A program made the position numbers and the translations under genes. A DNA stretch of 9,375 nucleotides from the NCBI GenBank assembly GCA_910578745.1, contig CAJTSN010000001.1, forward strand, positions 28,321 to 37,695, given 5' to 3'. The notes under the pieces were generated by a model. It was not told where the DNA came from and made no database searches. It saw only the letters and a list, made by a program, of their open reading frames with translations. This stretch comes from an uncultured Bacilli bacterium. GTDB taxonomy: Bacteria > Bacillota_I > Bacilli_A > RF39 > UBA660. Of this stretch, positions 1 to 6,520 are shown piece after piece. How positions within the stretch are numbered: the first letter of the stretch is position 1; every line of letters starts with the position of its first letter.

Positions 1-118
1 TCATAATCTAAATTTAATTCCTTTTTTCTAAGTAATAAAAAGAGTATTTTTTACTTTCCTCATCGTTTTTAACATCAATCTTCCCATGTCTTCTATTAAA
101 GATAGCATACAAAATCAC

Positions 119-147
119 ATTCTATCCTTTTTCGTATACGAAATCAA
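119..147 (-). promoter_or_regulatory. Predicted promoter reading out of the window to the left
   Basis: On the minus strand the -35 is TTGATT (142-147), the spacer is 17 bases and the -10 is TAGAAT (119-124, 5 of 6 matches). The transcript would start near 112 and leave the window. An ATG at 2-4 preceded by AAAAGGA is a possible but badly spaced start (14 bases), so the served gene probably begins beyond the edge. Confidence 0.5.
130..143. promoter_or_regulatory. 14-bp palindrome between -35 and -10 (candidate operator)
   Basis: TTTCGTATACGAAA is a perfect palindrome lying almost wholly in the spacer of the 119-147 promoter and touching the -35. Position and symmetry are those of a repressor dimer site. 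The regulator is unknown. Confidence 0.4.
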
Positions 148-267
148 ATAATATCTAAAAATCCAAAATAGTATCATTCATTTCTATGGTTTAAAAACAA
201 TTAACTGCTTTAAATATTACCTCTCTTCATTATTTTTCATTGAATAAATCGTCGGTATATGTCGTAA

Positions 268-304
268 TTTTTTGATATATAAAAACTATATATATATCAA
301 AAAA
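268..304. repeat. AT-rich 14-bp inverted repeat
   Basis: TTTTTTGATATATA (268-281) and TATATATCAAAAAA (291-304) are perfect inverted copies around a 9-base loop. On both strands the T run is in the 5' arm, the reverse of a rho-independent terminator, so it is not called a terminator. Upstream lies the near-repeat GTCGGTATATGTCG (251-264). Confidence 0.5.
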
Positions 305-417
305 GATAACTCACTTTTATGCTCTTATTTTTACATCATAAAAAAATCGTCTACTTCCTTCTTATAATTTTTTTATTTCTATATAAATTTGTTTCTCTAA
401 GTTGTATTTGTGACTGA

Positions 418-1530
418 TTATTTGGTCTTTCCTTTTTTATCTTCCTCTTCTATTTCTCCTTTATCTCTCACTCCTTGTTTCTGATAAAAATATTGATACA
501 AAACCAATAAGCTCTTATAATGTTCATCAATAAAGGAAGAATTATCATTTAAAAGGTTTCCTTTATTATCCCTTGGATAATCACTTATACAGTTTTCTAA
601 AGGAAGTTGTTCATTCTTTTCATCAATATCTGTATTATATTGTTTAAATTTAAATTCATTTGCTTTAAAATATTCATCACTTCGTAAACAAAAGTTCAAA
701 GGATTTTGTAATTGAATATCCTTATAATCATTAGCTAAACATGCATTATACCAAATACCATCTATCTTTACCTGTATCCAACTATGCCCTCCCCCTTCTA
801 ATTCACCTGCGACAACGCGAGCAGGAAGACCTATATAGTTTAAACAAGTGACTAATGCCCATGCATATCCTTCACATAAAGCTTCTCCTTCTATTAAAAC
901 ACCCAATAAACTTCTTGTAATTCGTTCTATTTTTTTTCTTTCTTTTTCAAAAGAAAATTCATTTGTTATATATTTTCCCCTAGCTCGAAAACTATAACTT
1001 GCATGAAGTCCTATCCACTTATATACAGACATAAATTTAGTAATATCATTCGCATTTTGCGGAATAAGATTTTTTATTTCTTCTAATTTAGATAGAATGA
1101 TTTTCATCTCATTTTTTGTATAATATGTATAAAAGTGTTTTTTATACGCTAGAGCATCTCCTGCAATAAAATATTTAAAACGCTCACTAAACTGATTAAG
1201 AACCTCTAAAGTAAGGCCTCTAAGAGAAGGAAAATAAAGTCGATTTACTGGGCAATTATTTATTTTCTCTATATCAGTCATTTCAATTGAATCGTCAATT
1301 TGTATCGTTGCATAATAGATTGTTCTATCTAATAAATCCAACCCTTCCAACTGAATACCATCTTCTAACTCTTGTAAAATATCAAAATCATATTGCGTTA
1401 TTTTCTCTTTATTTGCCTTTATAACAATATCCTTTAATCCTTTTAAATCCGCCATCGTAAATTTTTCTTTTCCTAGTATCTTTCTAAAATAATCATTTAG
1501 AAATTCTGTTTCAAACTTCACTTCATCCAT
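418..1530 (-). CDS. LRR-like / transglutaminase-like domain protein
   Basis: A 370-residue protein of unknown specific function. The C-terminal half carries a transglutaminase-like (papain-fold) core: Cys219 in GEALCEGYAWA, His249 in GGGHSWIQV and Asp268 in ANDYKD have the order and spacing of the Cys-His-Asp triad, and the context NYIGLPARVVAG is typical of this superfamily. Such domains act as proteases, amidases or crosslinking enzymes, and the substrate cannot be told here. The N-terminus (FLNDYFRKILGKEKFTMADL, then LKGLKDIVI and later PSLRGLTLEVL) resembles the N-cap and degenerate repeats of internalin-type leucine-rich repeats; this part is inference. There is no signal peptide or membrane segment, so it is probably cytoplasmic; the tail is charged (EGEIEEEDKKGKTK). 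The start is supported by AAAGGAGA about 9 bases upstream. It has its own likely promoter and lies downstream of the noc-like gene's terminator, so it is probably not in that operon. No clear terminator follows it. Confidence 0.8.
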   Translation of the reverse strand: MDEVKFETEFLNDYFRKILGKEKFTMADLKGLKDIVIKANKEKITQYDFDILQELEDGIQLEGLDLLDRTIYYATIQIDDSIEMTDIEKINNCPVNRLYFPSLRGLTLEVLNQFSERFKYFIAGDALAYKKHFYTYYTKNEMKIILSKLEEIKNLIPQNANDITKFMSVYKWIGLHASYSFRARGKYITNEFSFEKERKKIERITRSLLGVLIEGEALCEGYAWALVTCLNYIGLPARVVAGELEGGGHSWIQVKIDGIWYNACLANDYKDIQLQNPLNFCLRSDEYFKANEFKFKQYNTDIDEKNEQLPLENCISDYPRDNKGNLLNDNSSFIDEHYKSLLVLYQYFYQKQGVRDKGEIEEEDKKGKTK

Positions 1531-1631
1531 TGTATAGTTCTCTCCTTTATTTCCTCTTTTTCTAAATATTCTGCTTTCAAAAAATTTTTCTTATTCAAGC
1601 AACCCTAATGCTATAAAACTTCAGTAAATTC

Positions 1632-1660
1632 ATATTACCATTTAATCTATGACAAATCAA
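1632..1660 (-). promoter_or_regulatory. Predicted promoter of the transglutaminase-like gene
   Basis: On the minus strand the -35 is TTGATT (1655-1660), the spacer is 17 bases and the -10 is TAATAT (1632-1637), preceded by TGG as in an extended -10. Transcription would start near 1625, giving a leader of about 95 bases before the ATG at 1530. Each hexamer matches consensus at 4 of 6 positions, but the spacing, the extended -10 and the upstream terminator support it. Confidence 0.5.
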
Positions 1661-1691
1661 TAGAATTCTAGTTTAGAAAGAAAGTGGAGAT

Positions 1692-1716
1692 AAAAAAGAA
1701 GTTATTCCTAACTTCT
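1692..1716 (-). terminator. Rho-independent terminator after the noc-like gene
   Basis: On the minus strand AGAAGTTA - GGAA - TAACTTCT forms an 8-bp perfect stem with a GNRA-type tetraloop, running directly into a six-T run. The 5' arm begins inside the TAG stop codon at 1715-1717. The stem has only two G-C pairs, but the shape is canonical. Confidence 0.75.
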
Positions 1717-3439
1717 AATCAATTTTATTAATTTTAAATACAACTTGATAATGATCATCAAAATCTAATTCATCTGTATCAATTGTATATCCACTTTTCT
1801 CAATTTGTTCTGCACAATTACGAATTAAACTAATAACTTGTTTCATGTCCATAGTAATAGCTGGTCCCTGCTCTTCCATAAGTGGTTGCAAAGTAGGCTC
1901 TTCCATACGATTATTTCCCATACTTCCTAATTCTACAACGGAAGAATTTGTAAATTCTTGATTATCGTTTAGTTGAAAAGGTTGTACTGTATTCATAAGT
2001 TCTGGTTGTGGTTGAACGGGTTGATTCATTTCTGGAGAAATTGGAACATTTGGCATTGGAATTGGGTCAGAATAATTCATATTCATAGATTCTGTTCCCA
2101 AAGACATAGGAGATGGATTTTGTGGCATCATTGTATCCGTTCCAAAAGGATTAAAATTTACATTTTGAGGTTGTTCAGGCATTGCTTGATTTAAATTTTG
2201 TGATGAATTCGCATTCATATTGACATTTGTATCCTCTCCAAACATATTGAAAAATCTTCCTCCGATTGGAGCATCCATACTCGCATCACTTACATTTCCA
2301 TTATCCATTGGTTGTTGCATATTCATTTGTTGAAATGGTTGTGGGTTCATTACTGGTTCAACAGGATTTGGTGTTGGCATTTGAAAATCAGGTTGCATAG
2401 AGTTAAATGGTTGTGATGGATTCATATCCGCTGAAAATGGATTTCCCATAGCAGGTTGCGCCATTCCTCCATTTGCTCCAAACATTGGATTTGGTTCTGG
2501 CATAGAATCCATTGTATTTACGAAAGTTGGCGTTTCCACAGGTTGTTGCGCATAAGATTGTATTCCTACACCCTGATTCATATTTGGAACTCCGTTTTGT
2601 TGTCCCATATTTATTGGTCCTTCTTGTTGATTATTTGGTCCTACAATAGGTGTATTTGGTATATTAAATTGTTGCATAAAATCATTATTATTCATAGTAT
2701 TTTCCTCTTTTTCTTCTTTTACTTTCTCTACTTCTTTTTTCTCTTCATTTTCTATAGGTTGCACTTTTGAAATTATTTCGTCCCTTACTTCTAGAACTTT
2801 TGTATCATCTGTATTTCCACTAGATTCTGTTTCTTCTCCAAACAAAATCTTATTAATCTCTTCATCTGTCTTTCTAACCGTCATACGATTTTTAACAATT
2901 TTCTCTAACATTTCATCCTGTTTATCCTGAGGAAGACGTAAAAGAGATCTCGCATGTCGTTCAGATATTCTTTCTTGTAATAGTGCTTCTTGAACGGTAT
3001 CTGTTAAATTTAAAAGACGTAACTTATTCGCAATCGTTGATTGTGTTTTTCCTAGTTTTTCAGCCAATTCACTTTGATTCATATAGCCCATATCTAATAT
3101 TTTTCTATAAGATACTGCTTCTTCTATAGGGGTTAAGTTTTGTCTTTGTACATTTTCAATTAAAGCAATCTCTGCACTATCCTTATCATTTAAGTCTGTA
3201 ACAATCGCTGGAATTGTATCTTTTCCAGCAAGTACACTTGCTTTATATCTTCTCTCTCCTGCTATAATTTCATATTTGTCCGCTACTTTTCGAACAATAA
3301 TCGGCTCAATAACACCATACTGTTTAATCGATTCTGTTAATTCATTAATAGCTACCTCATCAAAAACAATTCTTGGTTGAAATCGATTTGGTAAAATATC
3401 ATCTAATTTTAAAGTATGGACTTCTTTAGACATTTGCAT
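1715..3439 (-). CDS. noc: Noc/ParB-family DNA-binding CTPase with long low-complexity linker
   Basis: A 574-residue ParB/Noc family protein. ParB and Noc are CTP-dependent DNA clamps; ParB binds parS for chromosome segregation and Noc binds NBS sites for nucleoid occlusion. Residues about 8-115 are the N-terminal CTP-binding domain (LPNRFQPR, GERRYKA at 61-67, ENVQRQNL at 95-102). Residues about 118-200 hold the helix-turn-helix (SELAEKLGKTQSTIANKLRLL) and ISERHARSLLRL. QSTIANK and SERHAR match Bacillus Noc rather than Spo0J. Residues 230-247 are Glu/Lys-rich, about 249-520 are an Asn/Pro/Gln/Met-rich disordered linker, and 526-574 resemble the Noc/ParB C-terminal dimerisation domain (EKSGYTIDTDELDFDDHYQ). 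Family members are usually about 280-300 residues, so this is nearly double. The N-terminus starts directly at the core and lacks the amphipathic membrane-binding helix of Bacillus Noc. The start is supported by GGAAGGGG 10 bases upstream. The gene lies after rsmG as in Bacillus, with its own promoter candidate and terminator. Family assignment is sure; Noc rather than ParB function is likely but unproven. Confidence 0.88.
   Translation of the reverse strand: MQMSKEVHTLKLDDILPNRFQPRIVFDEVAINELTESIKQYGVIEPIIVRKVADKYEIIAGERRYKASVLAGKDTIPAIVTDLNDKDSAEIALIENVQRQNLTPIEEAVSYRKILDMGYMNQSELAEKLGKTQSTIANKLRLLNLTDTVQEALLQERISERHARSLLRLPQDKQDEMLEKIVKNRMTVRKTDEEINKILFGEETESSGNTDDTKVLEVRDEIISKVQPIENEEKKEVEKVKEEKEENTMNNNDFMQQFNIPNTPIVGPNNQQEGPINMGQQNGVPNMNQGVGIQSYAQQPVETPTFVNTMDSMPEPNPMFGANGGMAQPAMGNPFSADMNPSQPFNSMQPDFQMPTPNPVEPVMNPQPFQQMNMQQPMDNGNVSDASMDAPIGGRFFNMFGEDTNVNMNANSSQNLNQAMPEQPQNVNFNPFGTDTMMPQNPSPMSLGTESMNMNYSDPIPMPNVPISPEMNQPVQPQPELMNTVQPFQLNDNQEFTNSSVVELGSMGNNRMEEPTLQPLMEEQGPAITMDMKQVISLIRNCAEQIEKSGYTIDTDELDFDDHYQVVFKINKID
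1865..2695 (-). other. Coding for the low-complexity Asn/Pro/Gln/Met-rich linker of the noc-like gene
   Basis: About 275 residues almost free of regular secondary-structure patterns. They are dominated by Asn, Pro, Gln and Met, with recurring short motifs such as NPF/QPF (GNPFSADM, SQPFNS, NPQPF, FNPFGTD, VQPFQL), FGANGG, and MNMQQPM or MNMNYS. The repeats are degenerate rather than tandem copies. There is no hydrophobic membrane segment. A disordered, possibly condensate-forming spacer between DNA-binding and dimerisation domains is the simplest reading. Confidence 0.7.
2693..2707 (-). promoter_or_regulatory. Possible internal translation start in the noc-like gene
   Basis: Inside the coding region, GAGG (2704-2707, minus strand) lies eight bases before an in-frame ATG at 2695 (Met249). 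Starting there would give a 326-residue product made of the low-complexity linker plus the C-terminal dimerisation domain, without the CTPase and DNA-binding parts. The purine-rich Glu/Lys codons may create this site by chance. Confidence 0.3.
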
Positions 3440-3477
3440 AATAAAAAATCCCCTTCCATTCTTATTCTTTACCTATA

Positions 3478-3506
3478 ATCTTACTATACTTTGGGAAATA
3501 ATTCAA
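3478..3506 (-). promoter_or_regulatory. Possible promoter of the noc-like gene
   Basis: On the minus strand TTGAAT (3501-3506), a 17-base spacer and TAAGAT (3478-3483) lie 39 bases before the ATG. A slightly better -10-like TATAGT (3483-3488) is in the spacer but lacks a -35. The spacer contains ATTTCCC, half of the Bacillus Noc-binding palindrome, possibly by chance. It sits after the rsmG terminator, where a promoter is needed. Confidence 0.35.
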
Positions 3507-3614
3507 TTCTTTTTTGTAATTTTTTCATTTTAATCATTCTAACTCAATAAAAAATACAATAAATTCATTAAAATAAGAAATATTTTTATCTTCTACAAAT
3601 GATTATTTTAATCG

Positions 3615-3647
3615 ATATATAAAAAGAATTACCACTTGTAATTCTTT
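3615..3647 (-). terminator. Rho-independent terminator overlapping the end of rsmG
   Basis: On the minus strand AAAGAATTAC - AAGTG - GTAATTCTTT forms a perfect 10-bp stem followed by TTATATAT. The 5' arm is made of the codons for the residues just before the end, and the 3' arm contains the rsmG TAA stop. It has two G-C pairs and a moderate T tract. It would end the mnmG-rsmG unit ahead of the noc promoter. Confidence 0.6.
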
Positions 3648-4336
3648 ATTTCCTTATATTTTCTTGGATATTTGTTTGGAGTAGGCTCTTTTTTTACAAA
3701 AGATATGAGTGTTCTTGTACTATTTTCTATTGGAAGAAGAAAAACCTCTTTCTTCATCTTTTCTAACTTTAATGTATTCATGACCCTCTCCATATTTTCT
3801 AATTCTTCTTCTTTTAAGTTTCCTTTCATAAAAATGAGTCTTCCACCTACTTTTAAAGCGGGAACTCCATACTCAACTAATTCTTTTAGGGGGGCTACTG
3901 CACGAGCAGTGACTATATCAAATACATCTCTATTTACTTTAGCATACTCTTCCATTCGTGCATGAACAGCACATATATTTTCTAATCCCAATTCTTCAAT
4001 TACCTTATTCAAAAAAAGAATTCGTTTATTCAAAGCATCTACCAAGGTAACAGTTAAAGAAGGAAATGCAATTTTTAAAACTAAGCCGGGAAAGCCTGCT
4101 CCTGTTCCTATATCACATAAACTTTCTACTTCTTTTAAAGAAACAGCTTTCATTAAAGTAAGACTATCATAAAAATGTTTTAAATAAACTTGCTTTTCTT
4201 CTGAAATAGCTGTTAAATTTATTTTTTCATTTTCTTCGATTAGTAAATGGTAATACTGATCTAGTTGATTAAGTTGCTCTTCCTTCAATGTAAGTCCTAA
4301 TTTGTTTACTTCTTCTATAAATTCTTCTTTATTCAT
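3629..4336 (-). CDS. rsmG: 16S rRNA m7G527 methyltransferase RsmG (GidB)
   Basis: A 235-residue S-adenosylmethionine-dependent methyltransferase that makes m7G at position 527 of 16S rRNA (E. coli numbering) in the 30S subunit; its loss gives low-level streptomycin resistance in several bacteria. The sequence shows the conserved NLTAI and KHFYDSL (53-59), the SAM-binding loop DIGTGAGFPG (75-84), acidic VDALNKR (99-105), TARAVAPL (133-140), a late GGRLIFMKG strand and the basic NKYPRK near the C-terminus. Length is normal for the family. The start ATG lies inside the end of mnmG (8-bp overlap), with AAGGA 8 bases upstream in mnmG codons, so translation is probably coupled. The last codons and stop form part of a terminator hairpin. 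This is the usual mnmG-rsmG pair. Confidence 0.96.
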   Translation of the reverse strand: MNKEEFIEEVNKLGLTLKEEQLNQLDQYYHLLIEENEKINLTAISEEKQVYLKHFYDSLTLMKAVSLKEVESLCDIGTGAGFPGLVLKIAFPSLTVTLVDALNKRILFLNKVIEELGLENICAVHARMEEYAKVNRDVFDIVTARAVAPLKELVEYGVPALKVGGRLIFMKGNLKEEELENMERVMNTLKLEKMKKEVFLLPIENSTRTLISFVKKEPTPNKYPRKYKEIKNYKW

Positions 4337-6197
4337 TTCTATATTCCTTCTTTATATAAATAGATAGTATGGAAATATCCGCTGGATTCACACCACTAAT
4401 TCTTAGAGCCTGTCCTATAGATGTAGGGCAAACTTCTTTTAATTTTTGCCGTGCTTCACTAGCAATATTTTGTATTTTATCATAATCAATGTTCTCAGGA
4501 ATTCTTTGATTTTCTAATTTTAACATCTTCTGAGCTTCTCTGTTTGCCTTTTCTATATATCCTTCATATTTCACTTGTATTTCTACTTGTTCTTTGATGA
4601 CATCTCTATAAGATATTTTTATAAAATGTTCTATATTCTCCATTTTAATCTCAGGTCTTTTTAATAATTGATAAAGGGAAAGTCCATCTTGCAAAATTGC
4701 AGAATTTATATTTTCTAAATATTGGTTTGTTTCTTTCGTAGGTGTTATTTTATTTTGTTTTAGATATTCTTTCAAATCTTCAATGGCTTTTTCTTTTTGA
4801 CATAATTTTTGATACGGTTCTTCATCAATTAAGCCACAGATATAACCATATCTTCTAAGACGCAAATCGGCATTATCGTGTCTTAATAAAAGTCGATATT
4901 CTGCTCTTGAAGTTAATAAACGATATGGATCTCGAATTCCTTTTGTGACTAAATCGTCGATCAAAACCCCTATATAAGCTTCATTTCTTTTTAATATTAA
5001 AGGTTCTTTTCCTTCTAAGCTCAAGGAAGCATTTATGCCAGCAATTAATCCTTGACAAGCAGCTTCTTCGTATCCACTCGTTCCATTAATTTGACCTGCT
5101 GTATATAAATGTTTTATTTTTTTTGTTTCTAAACTTCTTTTTAATTGGGTTGGATAAATAGAATCATATTCAATAGCGTATGCATATTTCAAAATTTTTG
5201 CATGTTCTAATCCTTCAATACTATGAACCATCTTTTCTTGTACATCATGAGGCATAGATGTCGAAAACCCTTGTAAATAAATATCATCATAATATAAACT
5301 TTCTGGCTCTAAAAAGAGCTGATGTTTTTCTTTATCTGCAAAACGTACTACTTTGTCTTCAATCGATGGACAATAGCGTGGTCCAATTCCTTGAATATCG
5401 TCTAAACCTCCATACATACTTGATTTTTCTAAGTTATCACGAATGATTTGATGTGTCTTTTCATTTGTATAAACAATGTGACACGGAATTTGTTCTTCTA
5501 TTTTATACTTTGGTTCATTATCAAAACTAAATGTATGATAAACAGAATCCCCATATTCTATTTTTGTTTTAGAAAAATCAATTGAATTTTTATCTAATCT
5601 TTGAGGAGTTCCGGTTTTAAGTCTTTTAATTTCAAAACCAAGTTTCGCTAAATTATCACTTAAGTGATTTGAAGGTCTTTCTCCATGAGGTCCTTCTCTT
5701 CTTCGTGTGGAACCGACTAAAATATCAGCTTTTAAATACGTTCCTGTTGTTAAAATAACACGTGATGCATATATTTTCTCTCCATTATCTAAAATAATTC
5801 CTTCTACTATATCCTTTTCTACAATTAAATCTTCTACGATTCCCTCTTTTATTTCTAATAAAGATTCCTTTTCTAATGTTTTAAGCATTTCTTTCGGATA
5901 AGTAATCTTATCTCCTTGTGCACGTAATGCTTGTACAGCTGGACCTTTTTTATAATTCAGCATTTTTATTTGAATTTGTGACTTATCAGCATTTTTACCC
6001 ATTTCGCCACCTAAAGCATCAATTTCTCTTACAACAATCCCTTTTGCGCTACCACCAATAGAGGGATTACATGGCATATCGGCAATATTTTTTCTATTTC
6101 CTGTTACAAGTAATGTCTTATGTCCTTTTCTGGCACAAACTAAAGAAGCCTCACAACCTGCATGGCCTCCACCTACAACAATTACCTCATACCTCAT
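4329..6197 (-). CDS. mnmG: tRNA uridine-5-carboxymethylaminomethyl modification enzyme MnmG (GidA)
   Basis: The FAD-binding half of the MnmE-MnmG complex, which installs the (carboxymethyl)aminomethyl group at C5 of wobble U34 in certain tRNAs using methylenetetrahydrofolate. With the start chosen here it has 622 residues, normal for the long MnmG form. Visible features are the FAD dinucleotide-binding motif GGGHAGCEA (9-17), the first conserved Cys43 in MPCNPSIGGSAKG, the second Cys276 in GPRYCPSIED, the FAD-contacting AGQINGTSGYEEAACQG (367-383), TSRAEYRLLLRHDNADLRL (429-447) and a helical C-terminus with RISGVNPADI, the region known to contact MnmE. An in-frame ATG 27 bases further upstream is rejected: it falls inside the perfect TATAAT of the promoter, upstream of the predicted transcript start, whereas ATG 6197 has AAGGGAAG seven bases before it. 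The gene is separated from mnmE by 323 bases and has its own promoter; it overlaps rsmG by 8 bp. Confidence 0.97.
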   Translation of the reverse strand: MRYEVIVVGGGHAGCEASLVCARKGHKTLLVTGNRKNIADMPCNPSIGGSAKGIVVREIDALGGEMGKNADKSQIQIKMLNYKKGPAVQALRAQGDKITYPKEMLKTLEKESLLEIKEGIVEDLIVEKDIVEGIILDNGEKIYASRVILTTGTYLKADILVGSTRRREGPHGERPSNHLSDNLAKLGFEIKRLKTGTPQRLDKNSIDFSKTKIEYGDSVYHTFSFDNEPKYKIEEQIPCHIVYTNEKTHQIIRDNLEKSSMYGGLDDIQGIGPRYCPSIEDKVVRFADKEKHQLFLEPESLYYDDIYLQGFSTSMPHDVQEKMVHSIEGLEHAKILKYAYAIEYDSIYPTQLKRSLETKKIKHLYTAGQINGTSGYEEAACQGLIAGINASLSLEGKEPLILKRNEAYIGVLIDDLVTKGIRDPYRLLTSRAEYRLLLRHDNADLRLRRYGYICGLIDEEPYQKLCQKEKAIEDLKEYLKQNKITPTKETNQYLENINSAILQDGLSLYQLLKRPEIKMENIEHFIKISYRDVIKEQVEIQVKYEGYIEKANREAQKMLKLENQRIPENIDYDKIQNIASEARQKLKEVCPTSIGQALRISGVNPADISILSIYIKKEYRNE

Positions 6198-6212
6198 AGT
6201 ATCACTTCCCTT
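6195..6212 (-). promoter_or_regulatory. Ribosome binding site deciding the mnmG start
   Basis: AAGGGAAG (6205-6212 on the minus strand) lies seven bases before ATG 6197, the start that begins directly with the conserved MRYEVIVVGGG. Confidence 0.75.
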
Positions 6213-6222
6213 GACTTTCATC

Positions 6223-6251
6223 ATTATACTATCAATTTTTTTATCCTACAA
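6223..6251 (-). promoter_or_regulatory. Predicted promoter of mnmG-rsmG
   Basis: On the minus strand the -35 is TTGTAG (6246-6251), the spacer is 17 bases and the -10 is a perfect TATAAT (6223-6228). The predicted transcript start is near 6216, giving a leader of about 19 bases that contains just the ribosome binding site. This decides the mnmG start at 6197, since the upstream in-frame ATG lies in the -10. Confidence 0.7.
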
Positions 6252-6365
6252 TAGATTTACAAAGAGAACACTTTAATCTACCTAATGAATATCTTATTTT
6301 ATAAACGACCTATAACATATTTCCCATATCTCTAGAAAAGAATTCTATATTCGAGTTTTTTTATT

Positions 6366-6508
6366 AGATATCTTGCGAAACTAGATGATTAACCAAATAG
6401 TGTACACTTGAACAATATGTAAATTCCAAAAAATGCTTTTCTTTCTTGATACAATTCCTATATTTTGCTTATAATCTAAAATGGTTATTTTAGTTTCGCA
6501 AGATGTCT
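6366..6508. repeat. 143-bp element bounded by long inverted repeats (MITE-like or structured RNA)
   Basis: The arm AGATATCTTGCGAAACTA (6366-6383) is matched by the inverse arm at 6491-6508 over 18 bases with a single difference, which would be a G-U pair in RNA. After a small internal loop a second pairing, TAACCA (6390-6395) with TGGTTA (6482-6487), extends it. The 86-base interior includes the palindrome AGTGTACACT (6399-6408). Both outer ends carry TA (6365-6366 and 6508-6509), as expected for a small non-autonomous element inserting at TA, but TA is common here. It begins 12 bases after the mnmE stop. Confidence 0.6.
6446..6475 (+). promoter_or_regulatory. Near-consensus + strand promoter facing the end of mnmE
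   Basis: TTGATA (6446-6451), an 18-base spacer and a perfect TATAAT (6470-6475) match consensus at 11 of 12 positions. The transcript would start near 6482, at the inner edge of the right inverted-repeat arm, and run antisense into the mnmE 3' end. No + strand gene lies ahead, so an antisense RNA or chance match in AT-rich DNA are the options. Confidence 0.45.
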
Positions 6509-6520
6509 ATTCAAATTTTC

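Larger units (their letters stand above)
1..417. other. Left intergenic region without a supported gene
   Basis: No coding region could be supported on either strand. The longest minus-strand reading worth noting is a 26-codon frame within about 30-110 lacking a ribosome binding site. The region holds the end of the transglutaminase-like unit, the 268-304 inverted repeat, the 130-143 palindrome and an outward-reading promoter. Confidence 0.6.
6198..6520. other. 323-bp mnmE-mnmG spacer without a gene
   Basis: It contains the inverted-repeat element (6366-6508), a + strand promoter candidate inside it, and the mnmG promoter next to mnmG. The part between (about 6252-6365) is plain AT-rich sequence with no clear signal. 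No small coding region with a ribosome binding site was found. No classical terminator follows mnmE; the inverted repeat is the only large structure that could slow transcription. Confidence 0.65.

Noticed and set aside
30..112. 26-codon minus-strand frame starting MLSLIEDMGR downstream of the left promoter
   Set aside because: There is no ribosome binding site before the ATG and no similarity is recognised, so it is treated as chance.
3484..3500. Half Noc-binding site (GGGAAAT) upstream of the noc-like gene, and CCGGGAAA-like bits near 4088 and 8890
   Set aside because: Only half-sites or partial palindromes are present; no full NBS or parS sequence was found in the window by eye.
6198..6224. 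Upstream in-frame ATG (6224) as the mnmG start
   Set aside because: It lies in the perfect TATAAT of the promoter and upstream of the predicted transcript start, and the added nine residues are not part of the conserved N-terminus.
6366..6383. GCGAAAC/GTTTCGC in the inverted-repeat arms as a parS variant
   Set aside because: parS is itself a 16-bp palindrome; each arm here lacks internal symmetry and the two arms are over 100 bases apart.
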